Assembly: GCA_017398425.1 (NCBI GenBank) | Contig: JAFQFZ010000049.1 | Location: 1 to 40,868, forward strand | Source of the DNA: Clostridia bacterium | Lineage (GTDB): Bacteria > Bacillota > Clostridia > Oscillospirales > Acutalibacteraceae | DNA length: 40,868 nt | Direction of reading: 5' to 3' | Part shown: in pieces, positions 34,482 through 40,868 of the stretch | Layout of the letters: every line of letters begins with the position of its first letter | Numbering within the stretch: position 1 is the first letter of the stretch | Translations under genes and position numbers: made by a program | Notes under the pieces: model-generated | Told to the model about the DNA's origin: nothing | The model's database searches: none | The model's input: only the letters and a program-made list of their open reading frames with translations

Positions 34482-34518
34482 GCGCCCCTCCTGAGAAAAG
34501 GGGGGCGCGTTGCTTTTT
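34482..34518 (+). terminator. Terminator-like hairpin behind SGNH gene 3
   Basis: GCGCCCC (34482-34488) pairs with GGGGCGC (34502-34508); a T5 run lies five bases behind the stem, so termination may be partial. The next ribosome site begins at 34522, leaving no room for a promoter. Confidence 0.55.
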
Positions 34519-34536
34519 GCCGGAGGATGAAACGAC

Positions 34537-35733
34537 ATGAAACGAATTTTGGCAACGATCCTGACGGGAGTGATGCTCATGACGGCGAGCGCGTGTGCGG
34601 AGACGGCAACGCCCTCCTACGAAAAGGTCAACAACGACGTGATCAATGTGACACCGACCGATGTGTTCGGGGAGCACTCCATCACCATCCTCGGCGACAG
34701 CATGCCGCACGGCGCATGCACCGAGGATATCACCACGAAGAGCTGGCCCGCTTTGCTCAAGCAGGCGATCAACGGCAAATCGGGGGACAACAACTACGGC
34801 TTCACCTCCATCGAGGGTACGCTGTGGAGCAACCCCATGAGCTACGAAATGCACCGCTTCCCCGAGACGGAGGAAGGCTTCAAAAATCCCGGCGAGAGCG
34901 GTGACGGCTGGACGGAATACCGCACCGCCGAGCTGCTCGGCACGAAGGGACTCGGCAGCAGCAAGAAGGGGGCAACGCTCACCCTCTCGCCGCAAAAGAC
35001 GTTCAAGTTCTTCTGCGTCTATTATCAGGCGGGACCCGATTACGGCACGTTTGACGTGAAGAACGCCGACGGCGACGTGATCCTGTCGGTGGACGCGACG
35101 GCGGAGGAAGCAAACTTTGCCCGCACCGAGATGCTCGACATGAGCGCGCTCGGCGAAGAAAACCAGATCGTGCTGGAGGCGACTTCGGAAAAGGAGATCA
35201 TCTTCACCGGCATCGGTTACTACGACACCCCGGGCGGCGTAGTCGTCAGCAACTACTCGAACGGCGGCTTGCAGCTTGCCGGCACCGGCAAGACGGCATC
35301 GGGCGAAACGACGGGTCTCGACACGAAGTTCCTTGAGATGGCGGCGAAGTCCGGCACACTCGTGTTTTCGCTCGGCTACAACGACGCGTACTTTTCTTCG
35401 GACATGGATCTCTTTGCGGAGAAGATCGATCTTTTGATCGCGTGTGCGAACGAGAACGGCACCAAGGTCATCGTCAACGACGTGGTGTGGGATACCTCGG
35501 GCGGTGACCGTAAATGGCTGGCGATGCACCCGAAGATCCAAAAGGTGAAGGATCAGCTGAAGCGCCTTGCCGAGGAAACGAACGGCATCTACCTTGATCA
35601 GCAAGCCATCTGCGGCGATGCGATCCTCGACACGCTCGGTGACGGGGTACACCCGAACGCCGAAGGACACGCCATGCTTGCGCAGTCCATTTTGCAGGCG
35701 ATGGGATTGCAGGAGGACACGGCAAATGAATGA
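34537..35733 (+). CDS. SGNH/GDSL hydrolase lipoprotein without dockerin (4)
   Basis: 398 residues. Lipoprotein-type signal (TASA-C20) replaces the dockerin of its three neighbours, so this copy would sit on the membrane. Catalytic Ser55 in ITILGDSMPHG, LGYNDAYFSS as block III, Asp369/His372 in GDGVHPNAEGHA. Otherwise the same fold, including an F-x-CVYYQAGPDYGTF segment shared with gene 1. Start ATG behind GGAGGA. The end overlaps the next gene by 8 bp. Confidence 0.83.
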   Translation: MKRILATILTGVMLMTASACAETATPSYEKVNNDVINVTPTDVFGEHSITILGDSMPHGACTEDITTKSWPALLKQAINGKSGDNNYGFTSIEGTLWSNPMSYEMHRFPETEEGFKNPGESGDGWTEYRTAELLGTKGLGSSKKGATLTLSPQKTFKFFCVYYQAGPDYGTFDVKNADGDVILSVDATAEEANFARTEMLDMSALGEENQIVLEATSEKEIIFTGIGYYDTPGGVVVSNYSNGGLQLAGTGKTASGETTGLDTKFLEMAAKSGTLVFSLGYNDAYFSSDMDLFAEKIDLLIACANENGTKVIVNDVVWDTSGGDRKWLAMHPKIQKVKDQLKRLAEETNGIYLDQQAICGDAILDTLGDGVHPNAEGHAMLAQSILQAMGLQEDTANE

Positions 35734-36493
35734 AAAACAGTTCGGCTCGTATGAAAAGAGCGGGGCGTCTACGCTGAAAATGGGCGTGAAGATCTTCGGC
35801 TATGCGGTGCTGTCGGGTGTCGTGGCGCTGATGATGTTCTTCTCGCTCAACATGATCTCCAACGGGCTGTTCAGCACGCCGATCGGCTACAACCGCTGTG
35901 AAAAAGGCCCCAACGGTGAGAAGATCATTCTCGAGACCGTCTATTACGACGAGGATCACCCCGTCGGTTCGGAAAAGGAAACGGGCGACAGCGAAACGCG
36001 CTTCAACGAGACCATCGTCGGCGCCAAAAACGAGCTGTCGCAGGTGATGATCGTGGTGTTTGACGTGATCGAGCAGATCCTGATGCTCGCGGTGTTGTAC
36101 GTCATGTGTGGTTATTACGTTTACCGCGAGGGCGACCGCGACCGCAACCTTGAAAAGCATCACGACCGTGCGCCGACTCCTTGGCGCGGACTGTGGATCG
36201 GGTTGATCGCCTTCTTGCCCACACTGATCCCGATGATTCTGTTGATCCTCGGCAAGTGCGGTGTCAACGCCGCGTCGGCACAGTCGATCTATAACCTGCT
36301 GACGCCCTGCTTCTCGCCGCTCAATAACGCCATTGCGCCGATCGCGCAGTATACGACGGCAACCATGCTGGAGGCTTGGCAGTTGATCCTGTTGCTCCTC
36401 CTGCCGATGACGACGATCCCCGTGTGCGCGGTGAGCTACACGCTCGGTCACAAGCGCGTGTTCAAAAAGCTGCTGAAGAAAAAACGCGCGTGA
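35726..36493 (+). CDS. Four-helix membrane protein of unknown function
   Basis: 255 residues. I start at ATG 35726, which has AGGAGG at 35711-35716 and overlaps the end of the SGNH lipoprotein gene by 8 bp; the frame is open further up, but that part is out-of-frame coding sequence of the lipoprotein. Helices at about 22-44 (GYAVLSGVVALMMFFSLNMI), 105-130, 155-178 (GLWIGLIAFLPTLIPMILLI) and 212-235 (LILLLLLPMTTIPVCAVSY). A hydrophilic outside loop (about 50-100) and a Lys-rich C-terminus. No known family recognised. Tight coupling suggests it works with the lipoprotein esterase. Confidence 0.75.
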   Translation: MNEKQFGSYEKSGASTLKMGVKIFGYAVLSGVVALMMFFSLNMISNGLFSTPIGYNRCEKGPNGEKIILETVYYDEDHPVGSEKETGDSETRFNETIVGAKNELSQVMIVVFDVIEQILMLAVLYVMCGYYVYREGDRDRNLEKHHDRAPTPWRGLWIGLIAFLPTLIPMILLILGKCGVNAASAQSIYNLLTPCFSPLNNAIAPIAQYTTATMLEAWQLILLLLLPMTTIPVCAVSYTLGHKRVFKKLLKKKRA

Positions 36494-36495
36494 TA

Positions 36496-36662
36496 GGGCA
36501 ATGATATCGAACGCAAAGGTGTTCGGTGATATAGTCGCCTTGAGGCGACTGTGATATTCACGCATAAAGCGTGAGTGATATATCGTTCTGCGAACGATGT
36601 GAAGGAGTCCGCTCACGCGGACGGAATGAAAAAAACGAGGTGCATTCTGCACCTCGTTTTTT
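36496..36662 (+). repeat. Tandem-hairpin repeat element, copy C
   Basis: Starts GGGCAATGATAT three bases after a TGA stop. Stems: CGAACGC/GTGTTCG (36508-36525, one G-T wobble), AGTCGCC/GGCGACT (36533-36550), TCACGC/GCGTGA (36558-36574), ATCGTTC/GAACGAT (36582-36598), TCCGC/GCGGA (36608-36621) and terminator ACGAGGTGC/GCACCTCGT (36635-36657) with T5. GTGATAT separators at 36526, 36551 and 36575; GTGAAGGAG at 36599. Same orientation and same position relative to a gene end as copies A and B. Confidence 0.9.
36635..36662 (+). terminator. Terminator hairpin of repeat copy C
   Basis: ACGAGGTGC, loop ATTCT, GCACCTCGT, then T5. Confidence 0.85.
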
Positions 36663-36756
36663 GTTGTGATATGTGAGGATTGCGTAGGGAACGGCCTATG
36701 TGCCGTTCCGTTTCGGTGCACCTGCGCCGCGGCGGCACCAAGGCGCCGCCCTACGT
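36663..36756. repeat. GTAGGG-palindrome behind copy C
   Basis: TTGTTGTGATATGTGAGG then CGTAGGGAACGG, a palindrome GGAACGG/CCGTTCC (36688-36709), and a variant of the GCGGCGG...CCCTACGT block (36729-36756). The first part is repeated almost exactly behind copy D (40823-40868). Confidence 0.7.
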
Positions 36757-36790
36757 CAACCGATGGAGTCGCGCGGTGCGGAAGGAACGA

Positions 36791-36824
36791 AAACAGGACG
36801 AGCGGGTCTTCGCTCGTCCTGTTT
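36791..36824 (-). terminator. Terminator of the leftward B6 operon
   Basis: Perfect 14-bp stem (AAACAGGACGAGCG with CGCTCGTCCTGTTT, 6-nt loop) 17 nt behind the radical SAM stop; read on the minus strand it ends in a short T run. Confidence 0.85.
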
Positions 36825-36841
36825 GTGATTTATGGGTACGG

Positions 36842-37450
36842 TCAGTCTTCGTACGGGCGGATGCGCAACGTCGCGCCGACGGATTCACAGATGGCGGCGG
36901 CTGTTGCCTGCTCTTCTTTGGAGGTGACGGGTTCGCCCACCACCGTCATCACCACGTGCGGCACGTAGGCGGTGCACTCCTTGGTGAAGCGGAGCATCGC
37001 GTCGAACGAGGGCGCGCCGAACTTCGGGCGCACGACCGCTTCGTAGTCGGCGGCGTTGGTGGCGTTGAGGCTGACGGACACGGTATCGATCAACCCTTGC
37101 AAGCGCGGGGCGGTCGGCTCTCCGTGGATGAGGTCGGCAAGACCGTTGGTGTTGATGCGCAGAGGGATGTCGTGATGCGCTTTGACGTAGCGCGCGACCT
37201 CAAGCAGGTCGTCGAGGCGCTCGGTCGGTTCGCCGTAGCCGCAAAACACGATCTCCTTGAACGCGGACAGATCGTACGCGTCGATGGCGGCGCACACCTC
37301 CTCGACGGTCGGTTCGCGGTCGAGCCACAGCGGATCTGAACCGTAGACGCTGTCGCGGCTTTGGCGCAGGCAGAAGGTGCAGTCGCACGGACAGCGGTTG
37401 GTCATGTTGATATACAGTCCCGAAAGTACGGGATAGGCGATGGTCATCAT
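36842..37450 (-). CDS. Radical SAM protein (TatD-linked rSAM type)
   Basis: 202 residues. Iron-sulfur motif C20-x3-C24-x2-C27 in LYINMTNRCPCDCTFC, and the SAM-binding GGE-like motif as FCGYGEPTERLDD. The opening YPVLSGLYINMTNRCPxDCTFC matches the small rSAM family often found fused or next to TatD nucleases; no tatD is seen here. No SPASM or extra iron-sulfur domain. GGAGG lies 10 nt before the first ATG. It is the last gene of a leftward unit with the ECF component and the B6 kinase, 23 bp after the former. Reaction unknown. Confidence 0.83.
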   Translation of the reverse strand: MMTIAYPVLSGLYINMTNRCPCDCTFCLRQSRDSVYGSDPLWLDREPTVEEVCAAIDAYDLSAFKEIVFCGYGEPTERLDDLLEVARYVKAHHDIPLRINTNGLADLIHGEPTAPRLQGLIDTVSVSLNATNAADYEAVVRPKFGAPSFDAMLRFTKECTAYVPHVVMTVVGEPVTSKEEQATAAAICESVGATLRIRPYED

Positions 37451-37473
37451 AGGGGATCTACCTCCGAATTTTT

Positions 37474-37965
37474 TTAGAGATGTTTTTTCAGTTTTAAGCG
37501 GTCAAGAGCCGCGGCGAGAAGCACAAACACCACGGCGCTGGCCACGCATTGCATCAAGCTCGGGAGAAGCCCTGCAAGCGGTGCGACCCAGTTGGAGGTG
37601 ATGAGCGCTTCGTACACATAGTAGCCGCCGATGCACACCGCAAAGGACGGCAACAAGCCGAGCAGGTTGCGCGGGCAAAGGAGCTTGTCGCGGCGCGCGG
37701 TGAAAAAGAAGACGGCAGCGGCTTTGATGACCGCCGAGCCGGGCGCCCAGATGGGGTAGCCCGAAAGCACGTCTGCCAACGCGGCACCCACAGCACCTAC
37801 GGCCGCCGCGTGCGGATGCGGCAACATACACGCCGCAAGATAGATAAAGGCATCGCCGACATGGATGTATCCCATGTGCGACGGGATGCGAAGAAGCGTC
37901 GTCGCGGCAAAGACGAGAGCGGCCAACACGCCGCTGATGCATAAGCGATAGTACGTTTGTTTCAT
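37474..37965 (-). CDS. ECF transporter S component, likely pyridoxine-type
   Basis: 163 residues with five to six hydrophobic helices. ISGVLAALVFAATTLLRIP with GYIHVGDAFIYLAA, then GAVGAALADVLSGYPIWAPG, matches S components of energy-coupling-factor vitamin importers; the S component binds the vitamin and shares a common ATPase module encoded elsewhere. It begins 6 bp after the B6 kinase stop, so pyridoxine or pyridoxal uptake is the natural guess; HMP-thiazole-type substrates cannot be excluded. No ATPase gene is in the window. Confidence 0.82.
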   Translation of the reverse strand: MKQTYYRLCISGVLAALVFAATTLLRIPSHMGYIHVGDAFIYLAACMLPHPHAAAVGAVGAALADVLSGYPIWAPGSAVIKAAAVFFFTARRDKLLCPRNLLGLLPSFAVCIGGYYVYEALITSNWVAPLAGLLPSLMQCVASAVVFVLLAAALDRLKLKKHL

Positions 37966-37971
37966 GCGTTC

Positions 37972-38796
37972 TCAGAGCTCCGTCAAACAGTCTTCAAAGC
38001 ACAGACCGTCGGTGTCGGGCAGATCCCGTTCCACCGTGCGGTGCAGGGCTTTGGCAATAAACGAGGAGGCGTGCGTCACCGCGTCAAGAAGCGTGGCACC
38101 GTTCACCAGATCCGCCGTCAGCACGGAGGAAAACACATCGCCCGTTCCCGCGCGACACGGGCCGACCTTGCGCTCGCGCACGATCGCCGTCGGGTGTCCG
38201 ACCTCATAGAGAAAATTCCAAAGCTCCTCTCCCTGTGACAAGCCCGAAATCACGATGCGGCGCGGTCCGAGTGCCGTGACCGTTTCGCACAGGGCTTTTA
38301 AGTCTGCTTCGGTCATATCCTCGCGGTAGGGAACATCCGCGAGCAGACACGCTTCGGTGAGGTTCGGGGTGATCACATCGGCAAAGGGGAGCAGTTCCTT
38401 CATCTTGGCGGCGAGCGCAGGGGAAAAGGAAGGGTAGAGCTTGCCGTTGTCGCCCATGACGGGGTCGACGACCGTCAGCGTGCCGTCGGTGGCAAACTGC
38501 TCGAAAAAGCGCTTCACGATATCGATCTGATGCGGTGAGCCGAGATAGCCCGTCAGGATCCCCTCAAAACGCAGATCGAGCGCCTTCCACTCGGTCATAT
38601 ACGCGTCCATATGGTCGGTGAAATCGGTGTGATAAAACCGATCGTATCCCGTGTGGTTTGAGAAGATCGCCGTCGGGAGCGGACAGCACTGGAGCTTCAT
38701 CGCGGAGATAATGGGGATGGAGACCGTGAGCGAACAGCGTCCGAAACCGCAAAAATCGTTGATCACGGCGACCTTTTTTTGACGATTGTGAGGCAC
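37972..38796 (-). CDS. pdxY: Pyridoxal/pyridoxine kinase (PfkB/ribokinase fold)
   Basis: 274 residues; phosphorylates B6 vitamers with ATP in the cytoplasm. VAVINDFCGFGRCSLTVSIP at the N-terminus, VVDPVMGDNGKLY in the middle, and AGTGDVFSS with the catalytic Asp220 are the family signatures. Start is GTG at 38796, preceded on the minus strand by GGGAGG with 7-nt spacing. First gene of the leftward unit; divergent from the MocR-type regulator. pdxY and pdxK types cannot be separated with certainty here. Confidence 0.88.
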   Translation of the reverse strand: MPHNRQKKVAVINDFCGFGRCSLTVSIPIISAMKLQCCPLPTAIFSNHTGYDRFYHTDFTDHMDAYMTEWKALDLRFEGILTGYLGSPHQIDIVKRFFEQFATDGTLTVVDPVMGDNGKLYPSFSPALAAKMKELLPFADVITPNLTEACLLADVPYREDMTEADLKALCETVTALGPRRIVISGLSQGEELWNFLYEVGHPTAIVRERKVGPCRAGTGDVFSSVLTADLVNGATLLDAVTHASSFIAKALHRTVERDLPDTDGLCFEDCLTEL

Positions 38797-38811
38797 AACG
38801 GCACCTCCCTC

Positions 38812-38866
38812 TTGCTTTTTTATCGAACCTACTATATACTATATTTGGTGTTATGAAAATAGTCAG
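38812..38866. promoter_or_regulatory. Overlapping divergent promoters of pdxY and the MocR-type gene
   Basis: Rightward: -35 TTGCTT (38812-38817), 17-bp spacer, -10 TATACT (38835-38840). Leftward: -35 CTGACT (complement of 38861-38866), 17-bp spacer, -10 TATAGT (complement of 38838-38843). The -10 boxes overlap by three bases, so only one polymerase can bind at a time. A tandem direct repeat ACTATAT-ACTATAT (38831-38844) lies at the overlap; MocR regulators are known to bind direct repeats. Confidence 0.65.
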
Positions 38867-38890
38867 AAAAGGAGAAAAATATAATACCAG

Positions 38891-39991
38891 ATGAAATATC
38901 GAGTGGAAAAAAAGGCGGACAAACCCGCCTATTTGCAATTGTATCGACAGATGCGCGATGACGTGGTGGCGGGGGTGTTTCGCTACGGCGACAAGTTGCC
39001 CTCAAAGCGCCTGCTCGCGGAAGAGGCGGCGGTGTCGGTCGTGACGGTAGAGCACGCGTACGCGATGCTTGCGGAGGAAGGCTACATCGAGCCGCGCGAG
39101 CGAAGCGGCTACGTCGTGGTGTTTCGTACCGAGGACGGCTTCACGGGGGAAGGGGAGCGCGAAGCGTTGCCCCTTGTGCGCGAGACGACCGTTTCGCCGT
39201 CGGCGTTTCCGTTTTCGTTGTATGCCAAGACGATGCGCCGCGTCATCAGCGACTATGGTGAGCGCTTGTTGGAGCGTTCGCCGAACGCCGGATGCGTGGA
39301 GCTTCGCCGCGCGATCGCACGGTATCTCGGGCGCAGTCAGGGCATCAATGTTGCGGAGGATCAGATCGTCATCGGGGCGGGGTCGGAATATCTCTACACC
39401 TTGATCGTTGAGCTTCTCGGGCGTGAGCGCGTGTACGCCATCGAAAACCCGTCCTATCAGCGCATCGAGCAGGTGTACCGTGCGGCGGGATTGACGCCGC
39501 TTCGTCTGCCGCTCGGCGCGGACGGCATCGAAAGCGCGGCGCTCCGTGCGGCGAAGGCGGATGTGCTGCACATCTCGCCTTACCGCAGTTTCCCGAGCGG
39601 TGTCACCGCCTCCGCTTCCAAGCGGCACGAATATCTGCGCTGGGGGGAGCAAGACGAACGCGTTCTTGTGGAGGACGATTTTGAGTCGGAGTTTGCCTTG
39701 ACCGACAAGCCCGCCGAGACGCTCTTTTCCCACACGCGTCGGGACAACGTGATCTATCTGAACACGTTCTCGAAAACCGTGTCTCCCGCTCTGCGCGTCG
39801 GCTACATGGTGTTGCCGCGTCGACTGTGCGAGACGTTTGAGCAAAAGCTCGGGTTTTATTCGTGCACGGTGGCGACGTTTGAACAACTGGTACTCAGCGA
39901 ACTCTTGAACGGCGGCGATTTTGAGCGGCACATCCATCGGGTGCGCCGTCGCCTGCGCAAAGAATCGAGTGAAGGGAGAGCGGACGAATGA
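38891..39991 (+). CDS. MocR/PdxR-type regulator (GntR helix-turn-helix + aminotransferase domain), C-terminally short
   Basis: 366 residues; family members usually have about 450-480. N-terminal winged helix (PAYLQLYRQMRDDVVAG, LPSKRLLAEEAAVSVVTV, AEEGYIEPRERSGYVV), then a fold-type I aminotransferase-like domain with the PLP lysine in NTFSKTVSPALRVGYM (Lys295). The protein stops in the FERHIHRVRRRLRK helix, after which about 85-95 residues of the small C-terminal domain are normally expected. PdxR-type members sense PLP and control B6 genes, which fits its divergent neighbour. The ribosome site AAGGAG is 16 nt from the ATG, unusually far. It overlaps the next gene by four bases (ATGA). Confidence 0.82.
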   Translation: MKYRVEKKADKPAYLQLYRQMRDDVVAGVFRYGDKLPSKRLLAEEAAVSVVTVEHAYAMLAEEGYIEPRERSGYVVVFRTEDGFTGEGEREALPLVRETTVSPSAFPFSLYAKTMRRVISDYGERLLERSPNAGCVELRRAIARYLGRSQGINVAEDQIVIGAGSEYLYTLIVELLGRERVYAIENPSYQRIEQVYRAAGLTPLRLPLGADGIESAALRAAKADVLHISPYRSFPSGVTASASKRHEYLRWGEQDERVLVEDDFESEFALTDKPAETLFSHTRRDNVIYLNTFSKTVSPALRVGYMVLPRRLCETFEQKLGFYSCTVATFEQLVLSELLNGGDFERHIHRVRRRLRKESSEGRADE

Positions 39992-40710
39992 AACGGATAG
40001 GGGCGATTTGTTTGATGTTGACGGTGTTGCTCGGCGGATGCGCGGCAACACCCGCCGCGCCGTCGCTTGAAGAACGGCTCGTGACCATCGACGGCGCGCA
40101 AAACACGCGCGACATCGGCGGTGTTGTCACGCTTGACGGGCGCACCGTCAAAACGGGAATGCTCGTGCGCGGTACGGAGCTCGACGGGCTCGGGGATGCG
40201 CGGTTTTGCGTCGATGAAGAGGCGCGGGATGCGGCGATGGAGATGTTCGGCTTTGTGTGCGATTTCGATCTGCGTGCGGCGGAGCTTGACGGATACGTCT
40301 CGCCGCTCGGTGACGAGGTGACCCACACGTTTTTTGCCGCGCCGATGTATGAAGAGGTGTTTGAAGAGGACGGAAAGGCGGCGCTGAGGCGGATGTTTAC
40401 GGCGCTTGCCGACGGAGCGAACTACCCGATGTATCTGCACTGCACGTACGGTGCCGACCGCACGGGTACGCTGGTGTTCCTGCTACAAGGTGTGCTCGGT
40501 GTGTCGCAGGAGGATATGCTGCGTGAATACCGCTTGACGGCGCGCACTTTTCCCGCGTATCTCACAAACGGCGATCTGCAACCGTTGCTTGACGGACTCA
40601 GCGCCTACGAGGGCAATACGCTCGGCGAACGCATCGAAACGTTTTTGCGGACCGATGTCGGCGTGACGGCGGAGGAGCTGGAATCGATTCGCGCGGTGTT
40701 GCTGGAATGA
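39988..40710 (+). CDS. Tyrosine/serine phosphatase-like lipoprotein (Y_phosphatase3 type)
   Basis: 240 residues. Lipoprotein signal LGG-C18 puts it outside the membrane. NTRDIGGVVTLDGRTVKTGM followed by VRGTELDGL is the start of this phosphatase family, and HCTYGADRTG is the CX5R active site with nucleophile Cys152 and Arg158. Acts on phosphotyrosine or other phosphoesters; target unknown. The start overlaps the stop of the regulator (ATGA), so it is translationally coupled to what may be a truncated gene. Confidence 0.85.
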   Translation: MKRIGAICLMLTVLLGGCAATPAAPSLEERLVTIDGAQNTRDIGGVVTLDGRTVKTGMLVRGTELDGLGDARFCVDEEARDAAMEMFGFVCDFDLRAAELDGYVSPLGDEVTHTFFAAPMYEEVFEEDGKAALRRMFTALADGANYPMYLHCTYGADRTGTLVFLLQGVLGVSQEDMLREYRLTARTFPAYLTNGDLQPLLDGLSAYEGNTLGERIETFLRTDVGVTAEELESIRAVLLE

Positions 40711-40729
40711 GTTGCAGGGCGCGGAAGAA

Positions 40730-40823
40730 GGGCAATGAAGAATGAAAAGTGAAGAGTGAAGAATGAAGGAGTCGGCTTCGCCGACGGAATGAAAAACCCG
40801 AGGTGCGTTGCACCTCGGGTTTT
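40730..40823 (+). repeat. Tandem-hairpin repeat element, copy D (reduced)
   Basis: Starts GGGCAATGAAG like copies A and C, but the four GTGATAT-hairpin units are replaced by a degenerate AAGTGAAGAGTGAAGAATGAAG stretch. The last two stems remain: TCGGC-TTC-GCCGA (40772-40784) and terminator CCCGAGGTGC/GCACCTCGGG (40797-40819) with T4. Both stems differ in sequence from A-C but are fully paired. Confidence 0.8.
40797..40823 (+). terminator. Terminator hairpin of repeat copy D
   Basis: CCCGAGGTGC, loop GTT, GCACCTCGGG, then T4. Behind it the sequence TTGTTGTGATATGTGAGG and a GGAACGG/CCGTTCC palindrome run to the window end. Confidence 0.8.
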
Positions 40824-40868
40824 GTTGTGATATGTGAGGATTGCGTAGGGAACGGATTCATCCGTTCC

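Noticed and set aside
31354-35670. Very long minus-strand open frame (about 1,438 codons) opposite the SGNH genes
   Set aside because: It is antisense to four well-supported genes with signal peptides and catalytic motifs; its protein is Arg/Val/His-rich low-complexity. Long antisense frames arise here from GC-rich codon use without TTA/CTA/TCA codons on the sense strand.
36502-36662. Insertion sequence or transposase remnant at the repeat copies
   Set aside because: No coding remnant, no clear terminal inverted repeats shared between copies, and no target-site duplication that I could see by eye.

Overview
The window reads as chromosome of a moderately GC-rich, anaerobic, gut-type member of the Clostridia, most likely Oscillospirales/Ruminococcaceae-like. 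The basis is a Firmicutes-ordered S10-spc-alpha operon with zinc-type S14, strong AAGGAGG ribosome binding sites, type I dockerins, many lipoproteins, and a vitamin B6 kinase/ECF/MocR locus. Taxonomy is an inference; no 16S gene is present.

Layout. 1-8686: carbohydrate accessory region, all on +. It holds the end of an ABC sugar permease, a surface protein with a Pro/Asp/Glu spacer and C-terminal membrane anchor, an FAD-dependent oxidoreductase, two paralogous lipoproteins ending in GH26-like catalytic domains, and an unrecognised lipoprotein. 8687-9640: a tandem-hairpin repeat, further palindromes, and the promoter and long leader of the ribosomal operon. 9641-25297: 32 housekeeping genes from rpsJ to rplQ, including secY, adk, map, a KOW protein, infA and rpoA, closed by a terminator. 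25473-36493: a dockerin protein with three internal repeats, a GcnA-like GH20 hexosaminidase, three SGNH hydrolases with N-terminal dockerins, a fourth SGNH lipoprotein without a dockerin, and a four-helix membrane protein translationally coupled to it. 36842-38796 (-): radical SAM protein, ECF S-component and pyridoxal/pyridoxine kinase. 38891-40710 (+): a C-terminally short MocR/PdxR-type regulator overlapping a tyrosine-phosphatase lipoprotein.

How it fits together. The accessory genes suggest extracellular glycan degradation (dockerin proteins for a cellulosome-like complex, lipoprotein hydrolases at the membrane), sugar import, and intracellular trimming of GlcNAc-containing oligosaccharides. 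The right end is a B6 salvage locus: uptake, phosphorylation and a PLP-sensing type regulator, with two divergent promoters whose -10 boxes overlap.

Main points for a second look. (1) rplF is interrupted by an in-frame TAG exactly where L6 proteins carry a Tyr, with a conserved L6 tail still readable behind it; none of the other 49 genes here ends in TAG. (2) A family of ~165-bp repeats made of five or six small hairpins separated by GTGATAT, ending in an intrinsic terminator, sits directly behind accessory genes; the stems differ between copies but remain paired. (3) The rpsJ leader holds two mutually exclusive hairpins that look like a transcription attenuator. (4) The SGNH/dockerin array shows N-terminal dockerins and a probable gene-conversion tract. 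All assignments are from reading the sequence only; no database search was possible.
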